Below are positions 1 to 5,879 of a stretch of DNA of 7,458 nt, one piece after another (position 1 is the first letter of the stretch; every line of letters starts with the position of its first letter). The position numbers were made by a program, and so were the translations under genes. The stretch is from Candidatus Zhuqueibacterota bacterium (GTDB lineage Bacteria; KSB1; UBA2214): positions 1 to 7,458 of the forward strand of contig JAKJDB010000111.1 in assembly GCA_022706175.1 (NCBI GenBank), written 5' to 3'. The notes beneath the pieces are model-generated. The model searched no databases. It saw only the letters and a program-made list of their open reading frames with translations, and was not told the origin of the DNA.

Positions 1-66
1 AGGATATCCCGAGTGCTGCAAGAGGTAGCCCGTGAGCGGGACGATGTCATCCTGCGCTACCGATGA
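1..66 (+). CDS. C-terminal end of an upstream gene, product unknown (5' truncated by window edge)
   Basis: Reading from base 1, one frame stays open for 21 codons (ending RERDDVILRYR) and stops at TGA 64-66. The other two forward frames meet stops sooner. The tail is rich in Arg, Glu and Asp and looks helical, as a coding end would. The visible part is too short to identify a family. It lies on the same strand as everything that follows, 135 bases ahead of the next start, so it may belong to an upstream transcription unit. It could be a chance open frame. Confidence 0.45.
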   Translation, partial: RISRVLQEVARERDDVILRYR

Positions 67-201
67 AAAACCGGCCGACACCGGCGCTCTCCGGCAAGCG
101 CAACGTGCCGAGACCACACGAGACGCAGTTAATCCCTTTTGTCATGTGTACCATTTTTTCTCAGAACCCTCAATTCCGGTTTTGCCGGGTCAGGAGCCTT
201 T

Positions 202-666
202 ATGAAAAAAAGATGGATGGTTTTTCTGTTGCCGATTTTGGCGTTCTGTTCCGGCGCCCGGCGAGTGCCCTTTGAGCAGTATTCGGTGGCCATGACGCTC
301 GCCGTGGAACCCGACAGCTCGGTGTTCATCGGGACCGATGAAAAGTTCAACGGTGTGCTCTGGTTGAAACAGGTGTTTGAAACCGAGGGGACCGCGGCCG
401 CATCGGTCAAGCTGATCGAGAATTTCGGTAAATTCTATCTCTGCGCGGATCAATTTAAAAACGTCTGGATTCTGCAGCCGCACAAGGACGGCGTCACCGC
501 CAAGGCGAAATCCCTGGATGTGACGCCGGAGGATGAAACGGATGTCTACACCAATATCGGGCTGAGCCGCTACGGATCCAGAGAAAACGCCATGGTGCGG
601 TTTCGTTTCAACAATCGTCAGCTTTTTATCGACCGGAAAGGCGGTGTGCATGAGACCTATGAATAA
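202..666 (+). CDS. Small exported protein of unknown function (154 aa)
   Basis: I do not recognise the family. The ATG at 202 is preceded by AGGAG (192-196) at 5 bases. It is preferred to an upstream in-frame ATG at 139 because it places a signal peptide at the N-terminus: a positive start (MKKR) followed by a hydrophobic run to about residue 15. Cys16 sits in LAFC, which resembles a lipobox, but Phe at -1 is not usual, so a lipoprotein is possible and not assured; cleavage near SGA (17-19) is the alternative. The mature part alternates hydrophobic and polar residues with many Phe, Val and Tyr, suggesting a beta-rich fold, and ends KGGVHETYE. The next gene starts inside its 3' end, so the two are probably translated together and may act together in the envelope. 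That functional link is inference. Confidence 0.72.
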   Translation: MKKRWMVFLLPILAFCSGARRVPFEQYSVAMTLAVEPDSSVFIGTDEKFNGVLWLKQVFETEGTAAASVKLIENFGKFYLCADQFKNVWILQPHKDGVTAKAKSLDVTPEDETDVYTNIGLSRYGSRENAMVRFRFNNRQLFIDRKGGVHETYE

Positions 667-1756
667 ACTTTTTCTATTGCTGCTGCTCAGCGGCACGGCG
701 CTGTTCGGCCAGGAGGTGCAGCAGCTGTACGATCAGGCCCGGGAGGTGCTGGCCTCCGGACAATACGAATTGGCGCTTACTCTGATCCGAGAAGCCAAGG
801 CGGAGATCGAAAAAGATCCGCAGGTGGACCCCAACCAGGTGTTCGCCAACCGGCTGTTGCCGCAGGTGGAAAAGAACGCCCGCAGCATGGCCGAGCTCGC
901 CGCCGCACTGCAGGCGTTGAATCAGAGTGTGCAGAATGAACTCTTTTTTCAGGATCTGGCGCCCGGCGCCGAGGCGGTGAGGCGGTATACGGCTCAGGCG
1001 AAAGAGCTGAGCCTGGATTTGGTGAGACGGCGCGACGAGATCATCCGCAGCTGCGTTCTGGCGCCGGAGTACCGTTCTGCGGTGCGCAGTTTGCCGGTCT
1101 ATGCGCAGACCGAGCAGCTGGCCTCGGTCGGCATCATGGACCGGTTGTCGGAAAAATTCGAGAGGATGACCACCGTGCTGGTGGATTCTTTGAATGCCGT
1201 GGATCTGCGTTACCGGTGGGCGACCGAAAAGCTGGCGAAGCTGATGAAAACCAATGCGGCCAACAAAGCGCAGATGGAGCAGATGAGCAAAGAGGTGGCG
1301 CGGCTGTCGCAGGAGCGTTTGAACTATGTCAACTCCATAGCCGAAATGCTGGTCGGTGAATCATCGGCGGAGTCGTTCAACCGGCCGGTGACGTTAAACG
1401 GCAATCAGGTTGAAAATGCGTTCATCCAGACGATTCAATCAGAGATCGCGCGGCTGCGCTCCCTGGCCAGCGTCGATTCGGCCGAATACCGGGAGCTGGT
1501 GCAGAATTACGAAAAGCTCGCCGGCTATAACCGCATTTTTGCCAAGAACGGCATCGCGGCTGATCAGTCGACGTTGATCGCGCAGTATAAAACGGCGCTG
1601 GATGCGGTTTCCGTGCGGACGCCGGCGCCGCCCAGGACGACCAGTCGGCTGTTCTATTTTATCGCCGCCGCCCTGCTGTTGGCCATCGTGGTGGTGATCC
1701 TCGTCGCCGCCGGCAAGAAACGAACTCCCACAGCCCCGCCGACCCGCTTTTCCTGA
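650..1756 (+). CDS. Signal-peptide protein with TPR-like/coiled-coil body and C-terminal membrane anchor (368 aa), function unknown
   Basis: No family is recognised. The ATG at 650 is chosen because AAAGG (637-641) lies 8 bases upstream; an in-frame ATG at 659 (365 aa) and a GTG at 644 are alternatives. With the 650 start the gene overlaps the previous one by 17 bases, suggesting translational coupling. Residues 5-20 form a signal peptide with cleavage around residues 17-20. Residues 24-57 (from QQLYDQAREVLASG) look like one TPR helix pair. The body is strongly helical, and residues ~195-237 form a probable coiled coil rich in Lys, Glu, Gln and Met. After a Pro/Thr-rich linker, a single hydrophobic segment at 335-354 is followed by a short basic tail beginning GKKR. 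The predicted topology is a periplasmic body anchored in the inner membrane at its C-terminus. A role as an envelope scaffold or sensor is possible, but the sequence does not show one. Confidence 0.8.
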   Translation: MRPMNKLFLLLLLSGTALFGQEVQQLYDQAREVLASGQYELALTLIREAKAEIEKDPQVDPNQVFANRLLPQVEKNARSMAELAAALQALNQSVQNELFFQDLAPGAEAVRRYTAQAKELSLDLVRRRDEIIRSCVLAPEYRSAVRSLPVYAQTEQLASVGIMDRLSEKFERMTTVLVDSLNAVDLRYRWATEKLAKLMKTNAANKAQMEQMSKEVARLSQERLNYVNSIAEMLVGESSAESFNRPVTLNGNQVENAFIQTIQSEIARLRSLASVDSAEYRELVQNYEKLAGYNRIFAKNGIAADQSTLIAQYKTALDAVSVRTPAPPRTTSRLFYFIAAALLLAIVVVILVAAGKKRTPTAPPTRFS

Positions 1757-1775
1757 GCGGCGAGGGCTTTCGCCA

Positions 1776-1807
1776 CGGCCGGGGTCTTGACAACAGGGCC
1801 CCGGCCG
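1776..1807 (+). other. GC-rich inverted repeat after the membrane-anchored gene; possible weak terminator
   Basis: CGGCCGGGG (1776-1784) is the exact reverse complement of CCCCGGCCG (1799-1807), giving a 9-bp stem around a 14-base loop, about 20 bases after the stop codon. No run of T follows, so it does not meet the usual picture of an intrinsic terminator. It may end or stabilise the upstream mRNA, or be a by-product of GC-rich sequence. It lies within the 192-base spacer before rplM, whose first part is GC-rich and whose last ~90 bases are AT-rich. Confidence 0.35.
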
Positions 1808-1884
1808 CAGCCGGCGTCGTTCGGCCAGGGGACCTGCTCTTCCCTCCATCTGTACAAAAACATCATAAATCCGCTAAAAAAGCA

Positions 1885-1913
1885 TTGCAAAATTTCTTGA
1901 AAATGTTTATATT
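1885..1913 (+). promoter_or_regulatory. Predicted sigma70-type promoter of rplM
   Basis: TTGCAA (1885-1890) and TATATT (1908-1913) are separated by exactly 17 bases in an AT-rich stretch, close to the TTGACA/TATAAT consensus. Transcription would start near 1920, giving a leader of about 29 bases before the rplM start. That is too short to hold a large structured L13 leader of the type known in Firmicutes. A second candidate -35, TTGAAA at 1897, has no good -10 at the right distance. The Bacteroidota-type -7 box (TAnnTTTG) is not seen. Confidence 0.62.
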
Positions 1914-1948
1914 ACCCGGCTATTGCATAAATATAGGAGAACTAGCCC

Positions 1949-2377
1949 TTGAAGACTTTATCGCCAAAACCACAAGATATAGAACAAAAATGGTATGTCA
2001 TCGACGCCAAGGGTCTGGTGTTGGGGCGTTTGGCCAGTAAAATCGCCGGTGTGCTGCGTGGAAAGAACAAACCGTTCTTTTCTCCGCATGTAGAGTGCGG
2101 CGATTTTATCGTGGTGGTCAACGCGGACAAGTACCTGTTGACCGGGAACAAGCTGCAGCAGAAAACCTACACCTCCTACAGCGGATACCCGGGCGGGTTG
2201 CGCAAGACCCCCATCGCCAAAGTGGCGGAGAAGAAGCCAGAATTTGTTCTGCGCGAAGCGGTGCGCGGCATGTTGCCGCATAACCGTTTGGGGCGCAAGC
2301 TGCTCAAGAACCTCAAACTGTACACAGAGGCCGAGCATCCGCATTCGGCGCAGAAACCCGAAGCAATGAATCTCTAG
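1949..2377 (+). CDS. rplM: 50S ribosomal protein L13
   Basis: This is the large-subunit protein L13, which binds 23S rRNA early in 50S assembly. The 142-residue length matches the E. coli protein. Family landmarks are [16 protein letters not shown] (15-30), the GDF motif with its following NA (51-59), YPGGL (80-84), [12 protein letters not shown] (105-116) and EHPHSAQKP (129-137). The start codon is TTG, with AGGAGA (1935-1940) 8 bases upstream. A TAG lies in frame at 1943-1945, and no in-frame ATG occurs before the conserved WYVID motif, so the TTG is effectively forced. The gene leads the block from a predicted promoter just upstream and is followed by rpsI after 22 bases, the usual L13-S9 pairing. 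Confidence 0.98.
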   Translation: MKTLSPKPQDIEQKWYVIDAKGLVLGRLASKIAGVLRGKNKPFFSPHVECGDFIVVVNADKYLLTGNKLQQKTYTSYSGYPGGLRKTPIAKVAEKKPEFVLREAVRGMLPHNRLGRKLLKNLKLYTEAEHPHSAQKPEAMNL

Positions 2378-2399
2378 TCATCGAACCCAAGGAGAAACG

Positions 2400-2792
2400 A
2401 TGAAAGGTACCCATTTCGACGCAACCGGACGGCGCAAGTGCTCGATCGCCCGGGTGCGTATGGCGCCCGGCACCGGTAAAATCACGGTGAACGATCAGGG
2501 CTTGTTGGATTACTTTAAGCGCGACACCCTGCGCATGGTGATCGAACAGCCGCTGATGATGACCGATACCATGGGCAAATACGACATCGTCGCCAATGTC
2601 ACCGGCGGCGGACTGGCCGGTCAGGCCGGCGCACTGTTGCTGGGCATCGCCCGGGCTTTGCTCAAGGCCAACGACGAATTTCGCTCCTCGCTGCGGCGCG
2701 GCGGCTTTTTAACCCGCGATCCCCGCATGGTCGAACGCAAGAAATACGGTCGCCCCGGCGCGCGCAAGCGTTTCCAATTTTCGAAACGATAA
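2400..2792 (+). CDS. rpsI: 30S ribosomal protein S9
   Basis: This is small-subunit protein S9, whose C-terminal tail reaches toward the P-site tRNA. The 130-residue length is typical. Recognisable parts are [13 protein letters not shown] (9-21), [19 protein letters not shown] (69-87), and the basic C-terminal region with [20 protein letters not shown] (104-123) ending FQFSKR. The final Lys-Arg is the conserved S9 terminus. An AAGGAGA (2389-2395) lies 4 bases before the ATG. It is co-transcribed with rplM, as in most bacteria. No terminator follows, so transcription probably continues into the rpsB leader. Confidence 0.98.
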   Translation: MKGTHFDATGRRKCSIARVRMAPGTGKITVNDQGLLDYFKRDTLRMVIEQPLMMTDTMGKYDIVANVTGGGLAGQAGALLLGIARALLKANDEFRSSLRRGGFLTRDPRMVERKKYGRPGARKRFQFSKR

Positions 2793-2816
2793 GCGTTCTT
2801 TATCTATCACTCACAT

Positions 2817-2887
2817 CCTCTCTCGAACATGGGGTGCCCGCAGGGGACATAGCTTGTTAGAGAGGGTGGCGGTTTAACCCCAAGGAG
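2817..2887 (+). promoter_or_regulatory. Putative structured mRNA leader of rpsB with pseudoknot next to the Shine-Dalgarno
   Basis: CCTCTCT (2817-2823) pairs with AGAGAGG (2859-2865). After a 2-base bulge (CG), AACA (2826-2829) pairs with TGTT (2855-2858), making an 11-bp bulged stem. Inside it, CCC (2837-2839) and GGG (2843-2845) close a small 3-base-loop hairpin, with GT/AC pairs beyond a G-G mismatch. The loop bases GGGGT (2831-2835) are complementary to ACCCC (2877-2881), which directly abuts the rpsB Shine-Dalgarno AAGGAG (2882-2887). Forming that pseudoknot could limit ribosome access. In E. coli, S2 represses rpsB-tsf through its 5' leader; the same kind of control here is inference from position and pairing. 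The pairings were found by eye and not energy-tested. Confidence 0.45.
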
Positions 2888-2895
2888 ATCGAATC

Positions 2896-3699
2896 ATGGC
2901 AGACATCACGATACAAGATTTGTTGCTGGCCGGCAGCCACTTCGGCCACTTGACCCGGCGCTGGAATCCCAAGATGAAGCGTTATATTTTCATGGAGCGC
3001 AACGGGATCCATATTATCGATTTGAAAAAAACCATGGAATGCCTGACTGAGGCCCGCGAAGCGGTTCGCAAAGTGGTCAGTGAAGGCGGCACGGTGCTGT
3101 TCGTCGGTACGAAGAAACAGGCCAAGGACATCATCAAGCTGGAAGCGGAACGTTGCGGCATGCCCTATATTTCCGAGCGTTGGCTCGGCGGCTCGCTGAC
3201 GAATTTCATCACCATTAAAAAAAGCATCAAGCGCATGAAGAATCTGGAGAAAAAGGCGACCGACGGCACCTACGACAAGGTCACCAAAAAAGAGATTCTC
3301 ACCATCGAGCGCGAAAAAGAAAAACTGGACAAGGTGCTGGGCGGCATCCGCGATATGAACTACCTGCCCTCCATGCTGTTCGTCGTGGACGCCAAGAAGG
3401 AGGCCATCGCGGTTCAGGAGGCCACCCGGTTGAACATCCCCACGGTCTGCATTGCGGACACCAACGCCGATCCGGACCTGATCAACTTTCCGATCCCCAG
3501 CAACGACGATGCGTTCAAGGCCATCAGCCTGATCACCCATGCCATCTCTGAAGCGGTGATCGAGGGCAAAGCCGCGCGCGTGGATGTGCAGATGGCGTCG
3601 GATGCCGATCTGGACGATAAGGCCAAATATTTTAAAAAAGACGCGGACGAAGAAGAAGTGGTGCGTTACTCGCGTGATAAAAAGAAAGCCAAAGAATAG
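2896..3699 (+). CDS. rpsB: 30S ribosomal protein S2
   Basis: S2 is a late-joining small-subunit protein on the solvent side of the 30S, near S1 and the mRNA exit region. The protein has 267 residues, slightly longer than E. coli S2. Motifs in order: GSHFGHLTRRWNPKMKRYIF (13-32), FVGTKKQA (69-76), RWLGGSLTNF (95-104), a charged helical-hairpin segment at ~107-152, VVDAKKEAIAVQEA (163-176), and ADTNADPDLINFPIPSNDDA (187-206). A highly charged tail (from ~230) ends KKKAKE. The ATG follows AAGGAG (2882-2887) at 8 bases. A 103-base gap with a predicted structured RNA separates it from rpsI, and tsf follows after 21 bases, the standard rpsB-tsf arrangement. Confidence 0.98.
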   Translation: MADITIQDLLLAGSHFGHLTRRWNPKMKRYIFMERNGIHIIDLKKTMECLTEAREAVRKVVSEGGTVLFVGTKKQAKDIIKLEAERCGMPYISERWLGGSLTNFITIKKSIKRMKNLEKKATDGTYDKVTKKEILTIEREKEKLDKVLGGIRDMNYLPSMLFVVDAKKEAIAVQEATRLNIPTVCIADTNADPDLINFPIPSNDDAFKAISLITHAISEAVIEGKAARVDVQMASDADLDDKAKYFKKDADEEEVVRYSRDKKKAKE

Positions 3700-3720
3700 T
3701 CTCGGCCAGGAGAAGAATAC

Positions 3721-4314
3721 ATGAATATCACGGCAGATATAGTCAAACAACTGCGAGAGACCACCGGCGCCGGCATGATGGACTGTAAAAAGGCATTGGC
3801 CGAAACCGACGGCGATATGGAAAAAGCGGTGGAATACCTGCGCAAAAAGGGCTTGCAGGCGGTGGAGAAAAAAGCGGGCCGTCAAATCAAAGAGGGCGTC
3901 ATTTATTCGTACATTCACCCCGGCAGCCGCCTGGGCGTTTTGGTCGAGATCAATTGCGAAACCGACTTTGTGGCGCGCACACCTGATTTTCAAGCGTTCG
4001 CCAAGGACATCGCCATGCAGATCGCGGCGTCCAATCCCAAGTATGTCGATCGCAGCGATGTGCCTCAGGAACTGATCGACAAAGAGACCGAGATCTATAA
4101 AGAACAGGCCCGCGAACAGGGCAAACCGGAAAAGATCTGGGATAAATTCGTTCAGGGCAAATTGGAGAAATATTATCAGGAGATTTGTCTGCTGGACCAG
4201 AGTTTTGTCAAAGACCCCAACAAGATCATTCGCGATCTGTTGACGGAATTGGTCGCCAAGCTGGGCGAGAACATGGCCATTCGAAGATTCGTCCGCTACC
4301 AACTTGGCGAGTAG
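3721..4314 (+). CDS. tsf: Elongation factor Ts, short form
   Basis: EF-Ts is the nucleotide exchange factor that releases GDP from EF-Tu. The N-terminal UBA-like domain carries TGAGMMDCKKALAETDGDME (15-34). The core begins with the hallmark TDFVAR (81-86), and the C-terminal part has ICLLDQSFVKDP (155-166) and ends IRRFVRYQLGE. At 197 residues it is far shorter than E. coli EF-Ts (283) and resembles the short Thermus-like form, with a single core subdomain; Thermus EF-Ts acts as a dimer. The ends are intact, so this is a natural short version and not a truncation. The ATG follows AGGAGA (3708-3713) at 7 bases. A strong terminator follows the stop codon. Confidence 0.97.
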   Translation: MNITADIVKQLRETTGAGMMDCKKALAETDGDMEKAVEYLRKKGLQAVEKKAGRQIKEGVIYSYIHPGSRLGVLVEINCETDFVARTPDFQAFAKDIAMQIAASNPKYVDRSDVPQELIDKETEIYKEQAREQGKPEKIWDKFVQGKLEKYYQEICLLDQSFVKDPNKIIRDLLTELVAKLGENMAIRRFVRYQLGE

Positions 4315-4324
4315 ATCCTCCTTC

Positions 4325-4351
4325 GAGCGAAGCCTTGGCTTCGCTCTTTTT
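4325..4351 (+). terminator. Intrinsic terminator after tsf
   Basis: GAGCGAAGCC (4325-4334) and GGCTTCGCTC (4337-4346) are perfect inverted repeats; allowing a 4-base loop (CTTG), the stem is 9 bp. Five T residues follow at once (4347-4351). It begins 10 bases after the tsf stop and would end or attenuate the rplM-rpsI-rpsB-tsf transcript before pyrH. Confidence 0.9.
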
Positions 4352-4395
4352 ATAGGTACCTCCGTCGTCGGATTACAGGGAAATCAGGCTCTCAT

Positions 4396-5124
4396 ATGAA
4401 CGGCGAACATCCGGTTTATCGACGCATCCTGCTGAAGCTGAGCGGGGAAGCCCTGATGGGCGGCAGCCAGCGGCTGGGGATCGATCCCCAAACCGTGGAC
4501 CGTATCTGTAGTGAGGTGGCGGAGGCGGCGCTCCTGGGCGTGCAGATCGGCCTGGTCATCGGAGGCGGAAATATTTTCCGCGGTCTGTCGGCCAGCGCCC
4601 GCGGCATGGATCGTGTCACCGCGGATAATATGGGCATGCTGGCCACGGTGATCAACTCGTTGGCGCTGCAGGACTACCTGGAGCGCTACCGGGTGAAGAC
4701 CCGCGTCATGACCGCCATCAAGATGGAGGAACTCGCCGAACCGTTCATCCGCCGTCGCGCGGTGCACCATCTGGAAAAGGGCTATGTCGTTGTGTTCGGC
4801 GCCGGGACCGGCAATCCCTACTTTACCACCGACACAGCCGCCGCGCTGCGCGCCATTGAGATTCAGGCGGATGTGATCCTCAAAGCCACCCGGGTGGACG
4901 GCGTCTACGACAAGGATCCGGTGCTGTACCCGGATGCGATTCGCTTTGACCGCCTCACCCCGGAAGAGTGCATTCATCGGCAACTCAAGGTCATGGACAC
5001 CACGGCGTTTACCCTGTGCATGGAAAACAAGTTGCCGATCATCGTCTACAACCTGAACGAGCCGGGCAACCTGAAGAAAGTGATTGCGGGCGAGCCCATT
5101 GGAACTTTAGTTAAGGGTGAATAA
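4396..5124 (+). CDS. pyrH: UMP kinase (uridylate kinase)
   Basis: PyrH phosphorylates UMP to UDP with ATP, the committed step toward UTP and CTP, and is a cytoplasmic hexamer of the amino-acid-kinase fold. The 242-residue length is normal. Motifs in order: KLSGEAL (14-20, nucleotide binding), IGGGNIFRG (55-63), [17 protein letters not shown] (71-87), [20 protein letters not shown] (134-153), [13 protein letters not shown] (163-175), VMDTTA (199-204) and PIIVYNL (214-220). The upstream ribosome binding site is weak: only AGG (4386-4388) 7 bases before the ATG, or AGGGA at a long spacing. No convincing promoter is seen between the tsf terminator and this gene, so expression may depend on read-through. 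frr follows 3 bases after its stop. Confidence 0.98.
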   Translation: MNGEHPVYRRILLKLSGEALMGGSQRLGIDPQTVDRICSEVAEAALLGVQIGLVIGGGNIFRGLSASARGMDRVTADNMGMLATVINSLALQDYLERYRVKTRVMTAIKMEELAEPFIRRRAVHHLEKGYVVVFGAGTGNPYFTTDTAAALRAIEIQADVILKATRVDGVYDKDPVLYPDAIRFDRLTPEECIHRQLKVMDTTAFTLCMENKLPIIVYNLNEPGNLKKVIAGEPIGTLVKGE

Positions 5125-5127
5125 ATC

Positions 5128-5685
5128 ATGATCGATGACGTAAAAAAAGATGTCAAACACCGCATGGACCAGGCGGTGGAAACCGTGCGCACCGAGCTGG
5201 CCAAACTGCGCACCGGTAAGGCTTCGCCGGCCATTTTGGACGGCATCACGGTGAACTATTACGGCGCCAACACCCCTCTGCGACAGGTGGGCAACGTCAG
5301 CGCCCCGGAGCCGCGTCTGCTGGTGGTGCAGCCATGGGATCGCAGCCTTTTGGGCGAGATTGAAAAGGCGATTCTGAAATCCGACCTGGGACTGAATCCC
5401 ACCAATGACGGCATCGTCATTCGAGTTCCGATTCCAACCCTGACCGAAGAGCGCCGGCAATCGCTGGTCAAGGTGGCCAAAAAGATCACTGAGGACGGCC
5501 GCGTGGCGGTGCGCAACATTCGTCGCGATGCCAATGAAAAGTTGAAAAAGCTGGAAAAGGATCACAAGATCAGCGAGGACGATCTGCATCGCAGCCAGGA
5601 TGAGATGCAAAAGCTCACCGATGAGTGCGTTAAAAAGCTGGACGAGATTCTTGCGCTTAAAGAAAAAGAGATCATGGAGATCTAG
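5128..5685 (+). CDS. frr: Ribosome recycling factor
   Basis: RRF splits post-termination ribosomes together with EF-G. The 185-residue length is standard. The three-helix domain I and the small beta domain II can be followed: LRTGKASPAILDGI (27-40), VNYYGANTPLRQVGNVSAPE (42-61), the hinge and strand region IRVPIPTLTEERR (98-110), and RVAVRNIRRDANEKLKK (125-141). The charged C-terminal helix ends KEKEIMEI. The start lies 3 bases after the pyrH stop, and its Shine-Dalgarno AAGGGTG (5113-5119) sits inside the end of pyrH, 8 bases from the ATG. Translation of frr is therefore probably coupled to pyrH. A strong terminator follows. Confidence 0.98.
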   Translation: MIDDVKKDVKHRMDQAVETVRTELAKLRTGKASPAILDGITVNYYGANTPLRQVGNVSAPEPRLLVVQPWDRSLLGEIEKAILKSDLGLNPTNDGIVIRVPIPTLTEERRQSLVKVAKKITEDGRVAVRNIRRDANEKLKKLEKDHKISEDDLHRSQDEMQKLTDECVKKLDEILALKEKEIMEI

Positions 5686-5706
5686 ATACGGATTTTTTAC
5701 CGAAGA

Positions 5707-5734
5707 GGCCGCTGAAGACAGCGGCCTTTTTTTT
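5707..5734 (+). terminator. Intrinsic terminator after frr
   Basis: GGCCGCTG (5707-5714) and CAGCGGCC (5719-5726) form a perfect 8-bp stem with an AAGA tetraloop, followed by eight T residues (5727-5734). It starts 22 bases after the frr stop and closes the pyrH-frr transcription unit. Confidence 0.95.
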
Positions 5735-5773
5735 GCTCCGCTCGATAGCGTTCCGCGCTCAGTATGGCGATCA

Positions 5774-5819
5774 ATCAGCTGATCGGTAGGATCAGGCCGC
5801 TGCAGCGGGTTTAAAACCC
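5774..5819. repeat. Cluster of three short palindromes upstream of the methyltransferase gene
   Basis: Three palindromes lie close together: ATCAGCTGAT (5774-5783), CCGCTGCAGCGG (5797-5808) and GGGTTTAAAACCC (5807-5819, symmetric about a central A). The second and third overlap by two bases. They sit after the frr terminator and just upstream of, or overlapping, an AT-rich promoter-like stretch, so one or more could be an operator. They could equally be a remnant hairpin; no T run follows any of them directly. Confidence 0.4.
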
Positions 5820-5837
5820 CTGTTGTATTTTTATATT
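5810..5837 (+). promoter_or_regulatory. Possible promoter for the methyltransferase gene
   Basis: TTTAAA (5810-5815) and TATATT (5832-5837) are 16 bases apart at the start of a markedly AT-rich stretch (5810-5853). The -10 is one base from consensus and the -35 two bases. Because a terminator lies upstream, the methyltransferase needs its own promoter, and this is the best match seen. The third palindrome overlaps the -35 candidate. Confidence 0.38.
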
Positions 5838-5879
5838 TATTTTTTTAATTTACACCAGCCATCAAGGAAAAGGACCGCC

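Noticed and set aside
70..96. Repeated CCGG/GCCGG motifs after the first stop codon as a terminator
   Set aside because: The best stem is only about 4 bp and no T run follows.
139..167. TTGTCA (139-144) as a -35 box for the first exported gene
   Set aside because: No acceptable -10 lies 16-18 bases downstream (CAGAAC or TCAGAA only), so no promoter is called.
190..696. A 168-codon minus-strand open frame opposite the first exported protein
   Set aside because: The + strand frame has a ribosome binding site, a signal peptide and a coupled downstream gene. The minus frame has none of these.
1787..1792. TTGACA, a perfect -35 hexamer, in the spacer before rplM
   Set aside because: It sits in the loop of a GC-rich hairpin, and no -10-like hexamer occurs at the right distance in the GC-rich sequence after it.
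1439..1890. Minus-strand open frames over the end of the membrane-anchored gene and the spacer
   Set aside because: The translations are Arg/Gly/Ala-rich low-complexity sequence typical of GC-rich antisense, overlapping a gene with a clear membrane segment.
2857..4302. A 481-codon open frame on the minus strand across rpsB and tsf
   Set aside because: It is antisense to two certain genes. Its translation is Phe-, His- and Leu-rich, as expected from reading Lys/Glu-rich genes backwards, and no family motif is visible.
4384..4983. A 199-codon minus-strand open frame opposite pyrH
   Set aside because: It is a shadow of the strongly conserved pyrH frame, with no motif or ribosome binding site to support it.
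5823..5879. Longer start of the methyltransferase at ATG 5823
   Set aside because: The extra 19 residues come from the AT-rich promoter-like stretch, and the AAAGGA site fits the ATG at 5880.
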